Part shown: positions 10,611-20,596 of the stretch, piece by piece | Position numbering within the stretch: the first letter of the stretch is position 1 | Layout: each line of letters opens with the position of its first letter | NCBI RefSeq assembly: GCF_003130795.1 | Contig: NZ_CP029353.1 | Span: 248,001-312,000, forward strand | DNA length: 64,000 nt | DNA from: Azospirillum thermophilum | GTDB taxonomy: Bacteria; Pseudomonadota; Alphaproteobacteria; Azospirillales; Azospirillaceae | Direction: 5' to 3' | Notes under the pieces: generated by a model | Seen by the model: only the letters and a program-made list of their open reading frames with translations | Databases searched by the model: none | What the model was told of the DNA's origin: nothing | Translations under genes and position numbers: made by a program

Positions 10611-11885
10611 TCAGCCCAGGATGCGCGCGATCGCGGCGCAGGCCTGGCCGATCGTCTCGGCATCCTGCACCAGGGCCACGCGGATGAAGGGCGCGCCGGG
10701 GTTCGGCTCGCCGGGGGCGCAGCGGGTGAGGTAGGCGCCGGGCAGCACGCGGATGGCGCCCTCCGCCCACAGGCGGCGGGCCGCCTCCTCGCCGTCGCCG
10801 ACCTCCAGCCACAGGAAGAAGCCGCCGTCCGGCCGGTAATAGCCGTAGCGCCCCTTCAGCGCCGCCTCCGCCGCATCGAACTTGGCGCGGTAGGCCGCGC
10901 GGTTCTCCTCGACATGCGCCTCGTCGCGCCACAGCGCCGCGCTGGCCGCCAGGACGGGCAGCGGCATGCCGGCGTTGGAATAGCTGCGCAGGCGGGAGAA
11001 GCGGGCCATCAGCTCCGCGTCGCCGGCCACGAAGCCGGAACGCAGGCCGGCGGCGCTCGACCGCTTGGACAGGGAATGGAAGACCAGCAGGTTCGCCCAG
11101 GGACGCGCCGGATCGCCGCCGGCCAGCCCGGCCGCGACCTGCAGGGCCCCGACCGGCGGCGTGTCCAGGTAGATCTCGGCATAGCACTCGTCCACCGCCA
11201 GGATGAAGCCGTGGCGGCGGGCCAAGCCGATGGCGCGCGCCAGATAGGCGGCGTCGGCGGCGGCCCCCTGCGGGTTGGCCGGGGTGCAGAGATACATCAG
11301 CGCCGTCCGCTCCAGCAGGTCGGGCGTCAGGCTGTCGAGGTCGGGCAGGAAGCCGGTTTCGCGGGTGGCGTCGAGGAAGACCGGCTCCGCACCGGCCAGC
11401 AGCGCCGCCCCCTCGTAGGGCGCATAGAAGGGATTGGGCATCAGCACCGCCGGCTGCCGTCCGGCCTTGCTCTGCGGCACGGCCAGCAGGGCCAGCAGGA
11501 ACAGCGCCTCGCGCGTGCCGGAGACGGGAAGGACGCAGCGCTCGGCATCGAACAGGCCGGCGGGCAGGGCATAGCGGCGGGTCAGCCAGTCGCCGACGGC
11601 GGCGCGGAACTCCGGCGTGCCGTTCACCGGCGGATATTTGCCCCACAGATGGGCATTGGCGCGCAGCGTCTCGTCCAGCAGCGGCGGGGTGGGGTGCTGC
11701 GGTTCGCCGACCGACAGCAGGACCGGCGGAACGTTGGCGCGCGGGGTCACGTCGGCGAGCAGCGCGGCCAGCCGGGTGAAGGGATAGTCGCTCAGCCGGT
11801 CGAGCCGGTCGTTGCCGGGCGCCCCGTCGCTGCCGGGCGCAAGGATACCGCTGGGGGCCGTTTCGGTGGGGGCCGCCGTCACCAT
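10611..11885 (-). CDS. Class I/II PLP-dependent aminotransferase (aspartate / DapC type)
   Basis: Fold-type I aminotransferase of 424 residues. The PLP lysine is in FHSLSKRSSAAGLRSGF and the conserved Asn-Pro motif in LCTPANPQG; substrate arginine lies near the C-terminus. Its closest functional class is succinyldiaminopimelate or aspartate aminotransferase; dapB is elsewhere in the window but not adjacent. ATG 11885 is preceded by AGGAG at ten bases. In Azospirillum an aminotransferase gene (aat) is reported beside glnZ, consistent with this order. A palindrome lies 30 bases upstream. Confidence 0.88.
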   Translation of the reverse strand: MVTAAPTETAPSGILAPGSDGAPGNDRLDRLSDYPFTRLAALLADVTPRANVPPVLLSVGEPQHPTPPLLDETLRANAHLWGKYPPVNGTPEFRAAVGDWLTRRYALPAGLFDAERCVLPVSGTREALFLLALLAVPQSKAGRQPAVLMPNPFYAPYEGAALLAGAEPVFLDATRETGFLPDLDSLTPDLLERTALMYLCTPANPQGAAADAAYLARAIGLARRHGFILAVDECYAEIYLDTPPVGALQVAAGLAGGDPARPWANLLVFHSLSKRSSAAGLRSGFVAGDAELMARFSRLRSYSNAGMPLPVLAASAALWRDEAHVEENRAAYRAKFDAAEAALKGRYGYYRPDGGFFLWLEVGDGEEAARRLWAEGAIRVLPGAYLTRCAPGEPNPGAPFIRVALVQDAETIGQACAAIARILG

Positions 11886-11914
11886 GCCGCCGTCGCTCCT
11901 GTGTTGGGCGTTCG

Positions 11915-11936
11915 CGTACGGTGGATCGCCCGTACG
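11915..11936. promoter_or_regulatory. Palindrome upstream of the aminotransferase gene
   Basis: Exact 7-bp arms CGTACGG and CCGTACG flank an 8-base spacer, ending 30 bases upstream of ATG 11885. It is a candidate operator; the regulator is unknown. Confidence 0.45.
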
Positions 11937-12142
11937 ATTCGGCCCCGATCCTATCGGCGGCGGGCACCCCGCACAAGGGAACAAAACCGGGCGGGGATAA
12001 GCATTGGAGGCGGCCGCCGGCCGGTCCCCGCCAGCGTGCGCGAGGCATCCTCCCGGTCCGGGAAAGTCGAGCGGGACGCATCCGAAGACCAGCGGCGGTC
12101 CCGGCGAAGACGAACCGCCGGCGGAGAAGGCCGGCGGTCGGC

Positions 12143-12168
12143 GGTCCGTCCCGCCGGATGGACGGACC
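12143..12168 (-). terminator. Stem-loop behind glnZ
   Basis: Eight-bp arms GGTCCGTC and GACGGACC flank a 10-base loop, 37 bases beyond the glnZ stop. There is no T-run, so it may act as a 3' end stabiliser instead of a classic terminator. Confidence 0.4.
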
Positions 12169-12204
12169 CGACTGGCCTTCTGCCGTCCGTTACAGCGGAC
12201 TCCC

Positions 12205-14155
<1,951 letters not shown>

Positions 14156-14182
14156 GGCCGGACGCCTCCCGCGCAATGAAGA

Positions 14183-14211
14183 ACGGGCCGCCCCCGTCGG
14201 GAGCGGCCCGT
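14183..14211. terminator. Convergent terminator between UbiH-like and chemoreceptor genes
   Basis: Nine-bp arms ACGGGCCGC (14183-14191) and GCGGCCCGT (14203-14211) flank an 11-base loop. It lies 27 bases past one stop codon and 28 past the other, so it may serve both strands. Confidence 0.65.
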
Positions 14212-14239
14212 CTGCCTGTCCGGCGGCTGACGGATGGGA

Positions 14240-15922
14240 TCAGGCCGCGCGGATGCCGGACAGGAAGGTCTCGACCTCCTGGCGCAGGGTGGCCGCCTTG
14301 CGCGACAGGTCGTCCGACGCGTTCAGCACCGCGTTGGCGGCGGAGCCGGTCTCGGTGGCGGCGCTGCTCACCTGCACGATGTTGCTGCTGACCTCCTCGG
14401 TGCCCTGGGCGGCCTGCTGCACGTTGCGGGTGATCTCGCCGGTGGTGGCGTTCTGCTCCTCGATGGCGGCGGCGATGGCCGAGGCGATCTCGCTCATCGT
14501 GCCGATGGTCGTGCCGATGCCCTGGATGGCGGTCACCGTGCTCTGCGTCGCCATCTGCACGCTGGCGATCTGGCTGGCGATGTCCTCGGTGGCCTTGCTG
14601 GTCTGGTTGGCCAGCGCCTTGACCTCGCTCGCCACCACGGCGAAGCCCTTGCCGGCCTCGCCGGCGCGGGCCGCCTCGATCGTCGCGTTCAGCGCCAGCA
14701 GGTTGGTCTGGCTGGCGATGTCCTGGATCAGCTTCACCACGTCGCCGATGCGCGAGGTGGCTTCGGCGAGGCTGCGCACCGAGCCGCCGGTGTCCTGCGC
14801 CTCGCGCACCGCCTGCACGGCGATCTCGTTCGACCGCGAGACCTGACGGCTGATCTCCTGGATGGAGGCCGCCATCTCCTCGGTGGCCGCCGCCACGGTC
14901 TGCACGTTGGCCGAAGTCTGTTCCGCCGCGGCGGCCGAGGCGGAGGCCTGCTGGTTGGTCTGGTTGGCCAGCGACGCCATGCTGCCCGCCGTGGAGCCCA
15001 GGTCGTTGGCGGCCGACGCCACCTCGCCCAGCACGTCCGACACCTTGCGGTCGAAGCTGCGGATCATCTGCTCGATGGCGGCGGTGCGCTGCTCCTTGGC
15101 GGCCTGCTCGGCGGCCTGTTCGGCCTCCAGCCGCTCGCGCTCGATGGCGTTGTCCTTGAAGACCTGGACCGCCTTCGCCATGCCGCCGATCTCGTCGCCG
15201 CGCTCGCCGCCCTCGACCGCCACGTCGAGCCGGCCGGAGGCGAGGCTGTGCATCACCCCGGTGATCCGCTCGATGGGGCCGGCGATGGTGCGGCGGACCA
15301 GCAGGATGGCGGTGCCGAAGCACAGGACCAGTCCGACGACGGCGACGCCGAGGATCCAGTTGCTGGCCGACGCCACGTCGGCCGACGCCTGGTCGGAGGC
15401 GGCCTGCGCGGCCTTGTCCAGCTTGTCGATCATCGCGCGGTACTGCGCGCGCGAGGTCAGGTATTCGGGGTCGAACCGGTCGACGATGATGCGGTGGGCC
15501 ACCTCGTCGTTGTTCTTCAGCGCCTCGGCCTTCACCTCGTCGGCGGTGCGCTGCAGGCCCTCCAGATGCTGCCGCAGCGACCGGAGGTCGGCCGCCAGGG
15601 CGGGAACGGCGGCGGCCACCTTGTCCAGCCGCTCGAACATGCCCTTCATGTCGCTGTCCAGCGCGCTGACCGCCTCCCGGATCTTCGCGGCATCGTCCTC
15701 GATGACCATCGCGTAGATGTCGCGCGACGTGACGTTGAGGAGCGAGTTGGAGCGGGCGAGCCACAGGGATGCCGTCGTCTCGCCGTCGAGCAGCCGGCTG
15801 TAGATCTGGTCCAGTTCCCTGACCTTCAGAACCGCGGTACCGGAAAGTCCGATCGCAAGCGCTGCCATCAGCGACAATGCGATAAGGATTTTATTGACGA
15901 TGCGAACATTGGCCAGCGTCAT
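14240..15922 (-). CDS. Methyl-accepting chemotaxis protein
   Basis: Transmembrane chemoreceptor of 560 residues. One membrane helix at 10-30 and a second near 192-212 ([21 protein letters not shown]) bracket a helical periplasmic domain of the four-helix-bundle type. HAMP follows ([15 protein letters not shown]), then a long coiled coil and the signalling hairpin with its conserved tip near [20 protein letters not shown]. No C-terminal NWETF-like tether is present; the protein ends at SGIRAA. Ligand unknown. It is a single gene with a 359-bp upstream region, probably signalling to a Che system elsewhere. Confidence 0.94.
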   Translation of the reverse strand: MTLANVRIVNKILIALSLMAALAIGLSGTAVLKVRELDQIYSRLLDGETTASLWLARSNSLLNVTSRDIYAMVIEDDAAKIREAVSALDSDMKGMFERLDKVAAAVPALAADLRSLRQHLEGLQRTADEVKAEALKNNDEVAHRIIVDRFDPEYLTSRAQYRAMIDKLDKAAQAASDQASADVASASNWILGVAVVGLVLCFGTAILLVRRTIAGPIERITGVMHSLASGRLDVAVEGGERGDEIGGMAKAVQVFKDNAIERERLEAEQAAEQAAKEQRTAAIEQMIRSFDRKVSDVLGEVASAANDLGSTAGSMASLANQTNQQASASAAAAEQTSANVQTVAAATEEMAASIQEISRQVSRSNEIAVQAVREAQDTGGSVRSLAEATSRIGDVVKLIQDIASQTNLLALNATIEAARAGEAGKGFAVVASEVKALANQTSKATEDIASQIASVQMATQSTVTAIQGIGTTIGTMSEIASAIAAAIEEQNATTGEITRNVQQAAQGTEEVSSNIVQVSSAATETGSAANAVLNASDDLSRKAATLRQEVETFLSGIRAA

Positions 15923-16281
15923 CGGAATATGCCTTGTCTATGAACGACAATAGATTTCCGAGGATAGTCCTGCAGGTTTTAAACTCGTTAAAATTCTGGA
16001 CGGACCGATGTCTTCAGCCGTCTATGGGAGAAGACAATTGAGTGGATCGGGCGGTAAGGGGATACACATCCTATACATGCAGTATCCATCGGCATTCGTC
16101 AAAATGTGACAACCCGGGCCGATGATCGGGACGGCAGACGACAAATTGTCACGTACCGTCGGAGGCCGGACGGGAGGCAGGGAGGGCGGAACGGCGGCCG
16201 GCGCAGACGTGGCCTGCAGCCGATGCATCGCTGCCGGAGAGCATGCCCGCGGGTCGCTGGCCCGGAGATCGCTGGCGTCCC
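15923..16281. other. 359-bp region upstream of the chemoreceptor gene, dyad-rich
   Basis: No gene is supported. It is AT-richer near 15940-16000 and contains inverted repeats TGTCTTC/GAAGACA (16009-16015 with 16030-16036) and TGTGACAA/TTGTCACG (16105-16112 with 16146-16153). The second uses the same half site as the repeat at 287-313. It probably carries the chemoreceptor promoter; a flagellar-type sigma-28 site is only weakly suggested. Confidence 0.45.
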
Positions 16282-16818
16282 TCAGCCGAGCGGATACTCG
16301 CCGATCGCCTCGTAGACCGGCCCGGTGCGGCCGAGATGGCTGCGGTAGAGGGTGAAATGCTCCATCCGCACCGGGCCGGCGCGGAACAGGCCGCGGTCGG
16401 ACAGGAAGCGGCCGATACGCTCCTGGGGGGCGTCCTTCAGCCGGGCCAGCGTGACGTGGGGAGAGAATTTCCGCTCCTCCGCCGGGACGCCGGCACGCAC
16501 CAGGGCCGATTCCACCTTGGCCTGCAGGTGGGACAGCGCCTCGCTGCGCTCCACCCCGGCCCACAGGATGCGGGCGTTGCGGCTGTTGCCGAACACCCCC
16601 ACCCCGTCCAGGACCAGATCGAAGGCCGGCGCCTGCACCGCCGACAGGGCGGCGGCGATGTCCGCCGCCTGGTCGTCCGGCACCTCGCCGATGAAGCGCA
16701 GGGTGAGGTGCAGGTTCTCCGGCTCGGTCCACCGCGCTCCCGGCACCCCGCCGCCGAGGCCGGCGAGACGCTCGCGGACATCCTCCGGGAAGTCGAGCGC
16801 GGTGAACAGACGTATCAT
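16282..16818 (-). CDS. thpR: RNA 2',3'-cyclic phosphodiesterase (2H family)
   Basis: Member of the 2H phosphoesterase family, long called 2'-5' RNA ligase. Both catalytic HxTx motifs are present: ENLHLTLRFIGE (HLTL) and SPHVTLARLKD (HVTL). The N-terminal IRLFTALDFPEDVRERL and length of 178 residues are typical. It opens cyclic phosphate ends of RNA in vitro; the cellular role is poorly known. It is the last of four tightly spaced genes (esterase, FIST protein, aldo/keto reductase, thpR), 20 bases after the reductase gene. Confidence 0.92.
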   Translation of the reverse strand: MIRLFTALDFPEDVRERLAGLGGGVPGARWTEPENLHLTLRFIGEVPDDQAADIAAALSAVQAPAFDLVLDGVGVFGNSRNARILWAGVERSEALSHLQAKVESALVRAGVPAEERKFSPHVTLARLKDAPQERIGRFLSDRGLFRAGPVRMEHFTLYRSHLGRTGPVYEAIGEYPLG

Positions 16819-16838
16819 GGGAAAGGACCCCGGAGGCT

Positions 16839-17882
16839 TTACGGGCAGGGATCGGGCAGCCGGTCGTGGACGGCGTCGATCTCCTTCAACAGCTCGTCCG
16901 GCAAGGTGACGTCGACCGCCGCGATGTTGGACTTCAGATCCGCCATCGTCGTCGCCCCGATCAGCGAGGAGGCGACGAAGGGCTGCCGCAGCGTGAAGGC
17001 GATCGCCATCTGCGCCGGCGACAGGCCGTGGCGGCGGGCGATGTCCAGATAGGCGCGGGTCGCCGCGTCGGCGTTGACCGTGGCATAGCGCGACGCGCGG
17101 TGGTCGATGGCGCGGCGGCTGCCCGGCGGCAGCGCGCCGTCGAGATACTTGCCGGTCAGCGTGCCGGCCGCGAGCGGCGAGTAGGCCAGCAGCCCGACCT
17201 CCTCGCGCAGGCCGACCTCGGCCAGCGCCTGCTCGAAGGTCCGGTTCAGCAGGTTGTAGGCGTTCTGGATCGAGGCGACGCGCGGCCCGTGCCCCAGCTC
17301 GGCCGCCCGCAGGAAGCGCATGACGCCCCAGGGCGACTCGTTGGACAGGCCGACATGGCGGATCTTGCCGGCCTTCACCAGCTCGTCCAGCGCTTCCAGC
17401 GTCTCCTCGATCGGCACGCCGTCGGCCTCCGGCCGGTGGGTGTAGCCGCGGGTGCCGAAGCGGTTGGTGACGCGGTCGGGCCAGTGGAGCTGGTAGAGGT
17501 CGATGTAGTCGGTCTGCAGCCGGGCGAGGCTGGCCTCCACCGCGGCGAACAGGTTGGCGCGGTCGAGCCGGGAGGCGCCGCCGCGCACCCAGCCGAAGCC
17601 GCCGCCCGGCATGCCGATGATCTTGCTGGCGAGGATCACGCGGTCGCGCCCGCCGCGGCTGCGGAACCAGGTGCCGATGATCTCCTCGGTCCTGCCGTAG
17701 GTGTCGGCGGTGGGCGGCACGGCGTACATCTCCGCCGTGTCCCAGAAGGTCACGCCCTGGTCGAGCGCGTAATCCATCTGGGCGTGGCCCTCGGCTTCGG
17801 TGTTCTGGCGGCCCCAGGTCATGGTGCCGAGGCCGATGGCGCTGACCGACAGGCCGGTGCGGCCGAGCGGACGGTATTGCAT
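16839..17882 (-). CDS. Aldo/keto reductase, Tas-like
   Basis: NADPH-dependent oxidoreductase with an (alpha/beta)8 barrel, 347 residues. The start MQYRPLGRTGLSVSAIGLGTM, the catalytic region FWDTAEMYAVPP, DLYQLHWPDR and the cofactor segment near LIGATTMADLK agree closely with the Tas/YghZ branch. Catalytic Asp and Tyr are present (DTAEMY). Substrate unknown. It is the third gene of the esterase-FIST-AKR-thpR unit, 14 bases after the FIST gene. Confidence 0.92.
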   Translation of the reverse strand: MQYRPLGRTGLSVSAIGLGTMTWGRQNTEAEGHAQMDYALDQGVTFWDTAEMYAVPPTADTYGRTEEIIGTWFRSRGGRDRVILASKIIGMPGGGFGWVRGGASRLDRANLFAAVEASLARLQTDYIDLYQLHWPDRVTNRFGTRGYTHRPEADGVPIEETLEALDELVKAGKIRHVGLSNESPWGVMRFLRAAELGHGPRVASIQNAYNLLNRTFEQALAEVGLREEVGLLAYSPLAAGTLTGKYLDGALPPGSRRAIDHRASRYATVNADAATRAYLDIARRHGLSPAQMAIAFTLRQPFVASSLIGATTMADLKSNIAAVDVTLPDELLKEIDAVHDRLPDPCP

Positions 17883-17896
17883 GGGATCGGATTTCC

Positions 17897-19072
17897 CTAC
17901 AGGAACAGGGTGAGGACTCCGGTATAGCCGTAAAGCCGCTGATGGGAAATCTCGCCGGCAGCGTAGAATCCCACCAGCGGGATCGGGCCGAAGGCCTCGC
18001 GGATCAGGGCCAGCTCGTTGTCGCCGCTGCCGAACAGGCTGGGGCCGCGGGCGATGCAGCTCACGTAGATGGCGCCCTTGGGCCGGGTGCTCACCCGTTT
18101 CTTCAGCGCCGCCAGCATCCGGCGCATGTCGGCCTCGGCGCTGGCGCGGTCGCGGCGGGTGAACAGGATGGGCTGGCCGGTCCGCACCTCCTCGGCGATG
18201 GAGATCCAGCCGGCGCGCGGGTCGATGGCGACGAGGTCGCGGACCAGATAGTCGCCGGTGTCCGACCCGGTGATCGGCAGGCCGGCGAAGATCAGCCCGG
18301 CGACGCGGGGCAGGTCGGCGGCGAGGTCGGGGCCGATGTCCTGCTTGAAGATCTCCAGCGCCGGGCGCCCGTCGATCTCCAGCACCTTGTCGCCGTCGGC
18401 GGCCGTGATGCTGCGGGCCGGGCCGATGGGGACGCAGCCCTGGGTGTGGGCGGTGGCGACCGGCAGGTCGGGGGCGAACAGCACGCCCGAGACGCCGCCC
18501 TCCGCCACCGGGCCGGCGGTGCCGGCCCCCGTGCCCGTGCCGCCGGGCATGGTGAATTGCGGGAAGCTGCCGCGCGACGCGCTGAGCCCGCCGACCAGGA
18601 AGCTGCCGGTCTCCTCCGACAGGGTGCTCACCAGCCCGGCGAGGTTCTTGGTCCGCGGGTCGGCATGGACCAGCGCCAGGGAGGAGCCGTGGCGGTCGAG
18701 CCAGGGGCCGGCCTTGCGGCGCAGCGGCTCCAGCCCCTCCGTCAGCATGGGGAAGAGGTGGAAGCTCTCCGGCGGCAGGCGGGCGGCCATCACCGCCATG
18801 CCCGGCTCGTCGAACAGGGTGTGGCCGTTGGCGCAGACGCCGATGCCGGTGGTGCCGACCCAGTGCGGGATGCCGGTCACCCCGCGCAGCAGCGTGACGA
18901 TGCTGGTCGCCTGGTCCGCCAGCGCGTCGGTGAGGTAGAGGAAGCCCAGGGTGCAGCCCTCGACCGGGCCCAGCGACTCGAGGCAGGACTTCACGGTCGG
19001 CCCCCAGTCGCTTCCCGCGGCGGCCGCCGCCTGGAAGGTCGCCTCGTCAGCCGGCGCAGGCGTCGTCGTCAT
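17897..19072 (-). CDS. FIST N/C domain sensor protein
   Basis: Protein of 391 residues with the two-domain FIST architecture, predicted to bind small ligands such as amino acids in signal transduction. Seen here: the N-domain beta-rich stretch VEGCTLGFLYLTDAL and GTTGIGVCANG, then SFLVGGLSASRG, and the C-domain YVSCIARGPSLFG and IPLVGFYAAGEI, a typical FIST_C ending. There is no output domain and no signal peptide, so it must act through a partner. It starts eight bases after the esterase stop and ends 14 bases before the reductase. Function inferred only. Confidence 0.88.
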   Translation of the reverse strand: MTTTPAPADEATFQAAAAAGSDWGPTVKSCLESLGPVEGCTLGFLYLTDALADQATSIVTLLRGVTGIPHWVGTTGIGVCANGHTLFDEPGMAVMAARLPPESFHLFPMLTEGLEPLRRKAGPWLDRHGSSLALVHADPRTKNLAGLVSTLSEETGSFLVGGLSASRGSFPQFTMPGGTGTGAGTAGPVAEGGVSGVLFAPDLPVATAHTQGCVPIGPARSITAADGDKVLEIDGRPALEIFKQDIGPDLAADLPRVAGLIFAGLPITGSDTGDYLVRDLVAIDPRAGWISIAEEVRTGQPILFTRRDRASAEADMRRMLAALKKRVSTRPKGAIYVSCIARGPSLFGSGDNELALIREAFGPIPLVGFYAAGEISHQRLYGYTGVLTLFL

Positions 19073-19080
19073 GGGCAGTC

Positions 19081-19803
19081 TCAGCCTCCGGTCCGGTTGA
19101 CGCTGTCGAGCAGCCGCGTCACGTGCGGCAGGATACGCTCCACGATGATCGAGACGCCTTTGGCATTGGGATGAATGCCATCGGGCTGGTTCAGCGTCTG
19201 GTCGGTCGCCACCCCATCGAGGAAGAAGGGGTAGAGCGCCGCGCCGTACTGCCCGGCGAGGTCCGGGTAGATGGCGTTGAAGCGCTCGCCGTAGGCGCGG
19301 CCCAGGCTGGGGGCGGCGAGCATGCCGGCGACCAGGGTCGGGATGCGCTTCTCGGCCAGCGTCTTCAGGATGGCGTCCATGTTGGCGCGCGCCTGTCCGG
19401 GGTCGAGCCCGCGCAGCATGTCGTTGGCGCCGAGCTCGACGATCGCCGCGTCGGGCCTGTCGGCCAGCGCCCAGTCCAGCCGGGCGAGGCCGCCCGCCGT
19501 GGTGTCGCCCGACACGCCGGCATTGATGACCGTCACCGCATAGCCCTTCGCGGTCAGCGCCTTCTGGAGCTGCGCCGTGAAGCCCTGCGGTTCCGGCAGG
19601 CCATAGCCGGCGGTGAGGCTGTCGCCCAGCGCCAGCAGCTTGATCGGCTTGTCGCTTGCCGCCATCGCCCGTCCGCCCCCTCCGGTCAGCGGCGACAGGC
19701 CGCCCGCCAGGACGGCGGCGGCAAGGGCGACGGCCAGTCCGTTGAAACGACGGCGTGCGGAGCCATATGGCGGAAGTCCTTTTCGCTCGTTCGTGAGGCG
19801 CAT
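19081..19803 (-). CDS. tesA: SGNH/GDSL esterase, TesA-type arylesterase
   Basis: Periplasmic lysophospholipase/thioesterase-like SGNH hydrolase. Block I is LLALGDSLTAGYG (catalytic Ser), block III GANDMLRG (Asn) and block V DGIHPNAKG (Asp and His). A basic N-terminus and hydrophobic stretch (FNGLAVALAAAVLAGGL) act as signal peptide. Length 240 is normal. The pairing with a divergent YbbA/YbbP ABC system is the same as in E. coli (tesA // ybbA-ybbP). The start codon at 19803 is only three bases from the divergent ATG at 19807, so each promoter must lie inside the other gene. First gene of a four-gene operon. Confidence 0.92.
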   Translation of the reverse strand: MRLTNERKGLPPYGSARRRFNGLAVALAAAVLAGGLSPLTGGGGRAMAASDKPIKLLALGDSLTAGYGLPEPQGFTAQLQKALTAKGYAVTVINAGVSGDTTAGGLARLDWALADRPDAAIVELGANDMLRGLDPGQARANMDAILKTLAEKRIPTLVAGMLAAPSLGRAYGERFNAIYPDLAGQYGAALYPFFLDGVATDQTLNQPDGIHPNAKGVSIIVERILPHVTRLLDSVNRTGG

Positions 19804-19806
19804 TTG

Positions 19807-20595
19807 ATGTCCCGATCCGATCGTCCGGCCGCTTCCGCCGCCAGCACGTCCGCGCTGGTGGATCTCGATGAGGTCCACCTGACATTGGACAGCGGGGCCG
19901 GACCCGTCAACATTCTGCGGGGGGTCAGCCTGCGGGTCGGTGCCGGCGAACGGGTTGGCGTCGTCGGCCCCAGCGGCTCCGGAAAATCCACGATGATGAT
20001 GGTGATGGCCGGGCTGGAACGGCCGTCCGGCGGCGCCGTGCGGGTCGCCGGCCACGACCTCGGCCGGCTGGACGAGGATGGGCTGGCGCGGTTCCGCCGC
20101 GATCATGTGGGCATCGTCTTCCAGGCTTTCCACCTCGTGCCCACCATGACCGCGCTGGAGAACGTGGCGATCCCGCTGGAGTTCGCCGGCGTGCGCGACG
20201 CCTTCGACCGCGCCCGCCAGGGGCTGGAGGCGGTCGGGCTCGGCCATCGCGTCACCCATTACCCGGGGCAGCTCTCGGGCGGCGAACAGCAGCGCGTGGC
20301 TCTTGCCCGCGCTTTCGTTGCGGAGCCGAAACTTCTTCTGGCGGACGAGCCGACCGGCAATCTGGACATCGACACCGGCGCCACCATCGTGAAGCTGCTG
20401 TTCGACCTTGCCGAGCGGCGCGGCACCACGCTGGTGCTGATCACCCACGACCCGGCGCTGGCGGCGCGCTGCGACCGCACCGTGCGGCTGGTCGACGGCC
20501 GGATCGTCGATGACCGCACGGCTGCGGAGGATGGCGCCGCCGCGCAAGACGGGCTGGCGGCGCCGGCCGGCCGCGTCCGCGTGGCGGGGGAATGA
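19807..20595 (+). CDS. ybbA: ABC transporter ATP-binding protein, YbbA/LolD type
   Basis: ATPase of a MacB/LolD-type mechanotransmission or extraction transporter, 262 residues. Walker A is [10 protein letters not shown], signature [15 protein letters not shown], Walker [13 protein letters not shown], and the H-loop [11 protein letters not shown]. The start at 19807 gives a 30-residue lead before the ABC core. The permease gene begins one base after its stop. Opposite neighbour is a TesA-type esterase, as in E. coli, where the pair's cargo is still unclear. Confidence 0.93.
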   Translation: MSRSDRPAASAASTSALVDLDEVHLTLDSGAGPVNILRGVSLRVGAGERVGVVGPSGSGKSTMMMVMAGLERPSGGAVRVAGHDLGRLDEDGLARFRRDHVGIVFQAFHLVPTMTALENVAIPLEFAGVRDAFDRARQGLEAVGLGHRVTHYPGQLSGGEQQRVALARAFVAEPKLLLADEPTGNLDIDTGATIVKLLFDLAERRGTTLVLITHDPALAARCDRTVRLVDGRIVDDRTAAEDGAAAQDGLAAPAGRVRVAGE

Positions 20596-20596
20596 G

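Larger units (their letters stand above)
11886..12204. other. 319-bp gap between glnZ and the aminotransferase gene
   Basis: No gene is supported. It holds a stem-loop behind glnZ (12143-12150 with 12161-12168), a smaller one (12185-12189 with 12196-12200), and a perfect palindrome CGTACGG-N8-CCGTACG (11915-11936) upstream of the aminotransferase start. So it looks like a terminator followed by a new control region, not the middle of an operon. Confidence 0.55.

Noticed and set aside
15923..16281. Sigma-28 promoter for the chemoreceptor gene
   Set aside because: A TAAA-N15-CTCGGAAA match has only half of the -10 bases correct; not enough to call.
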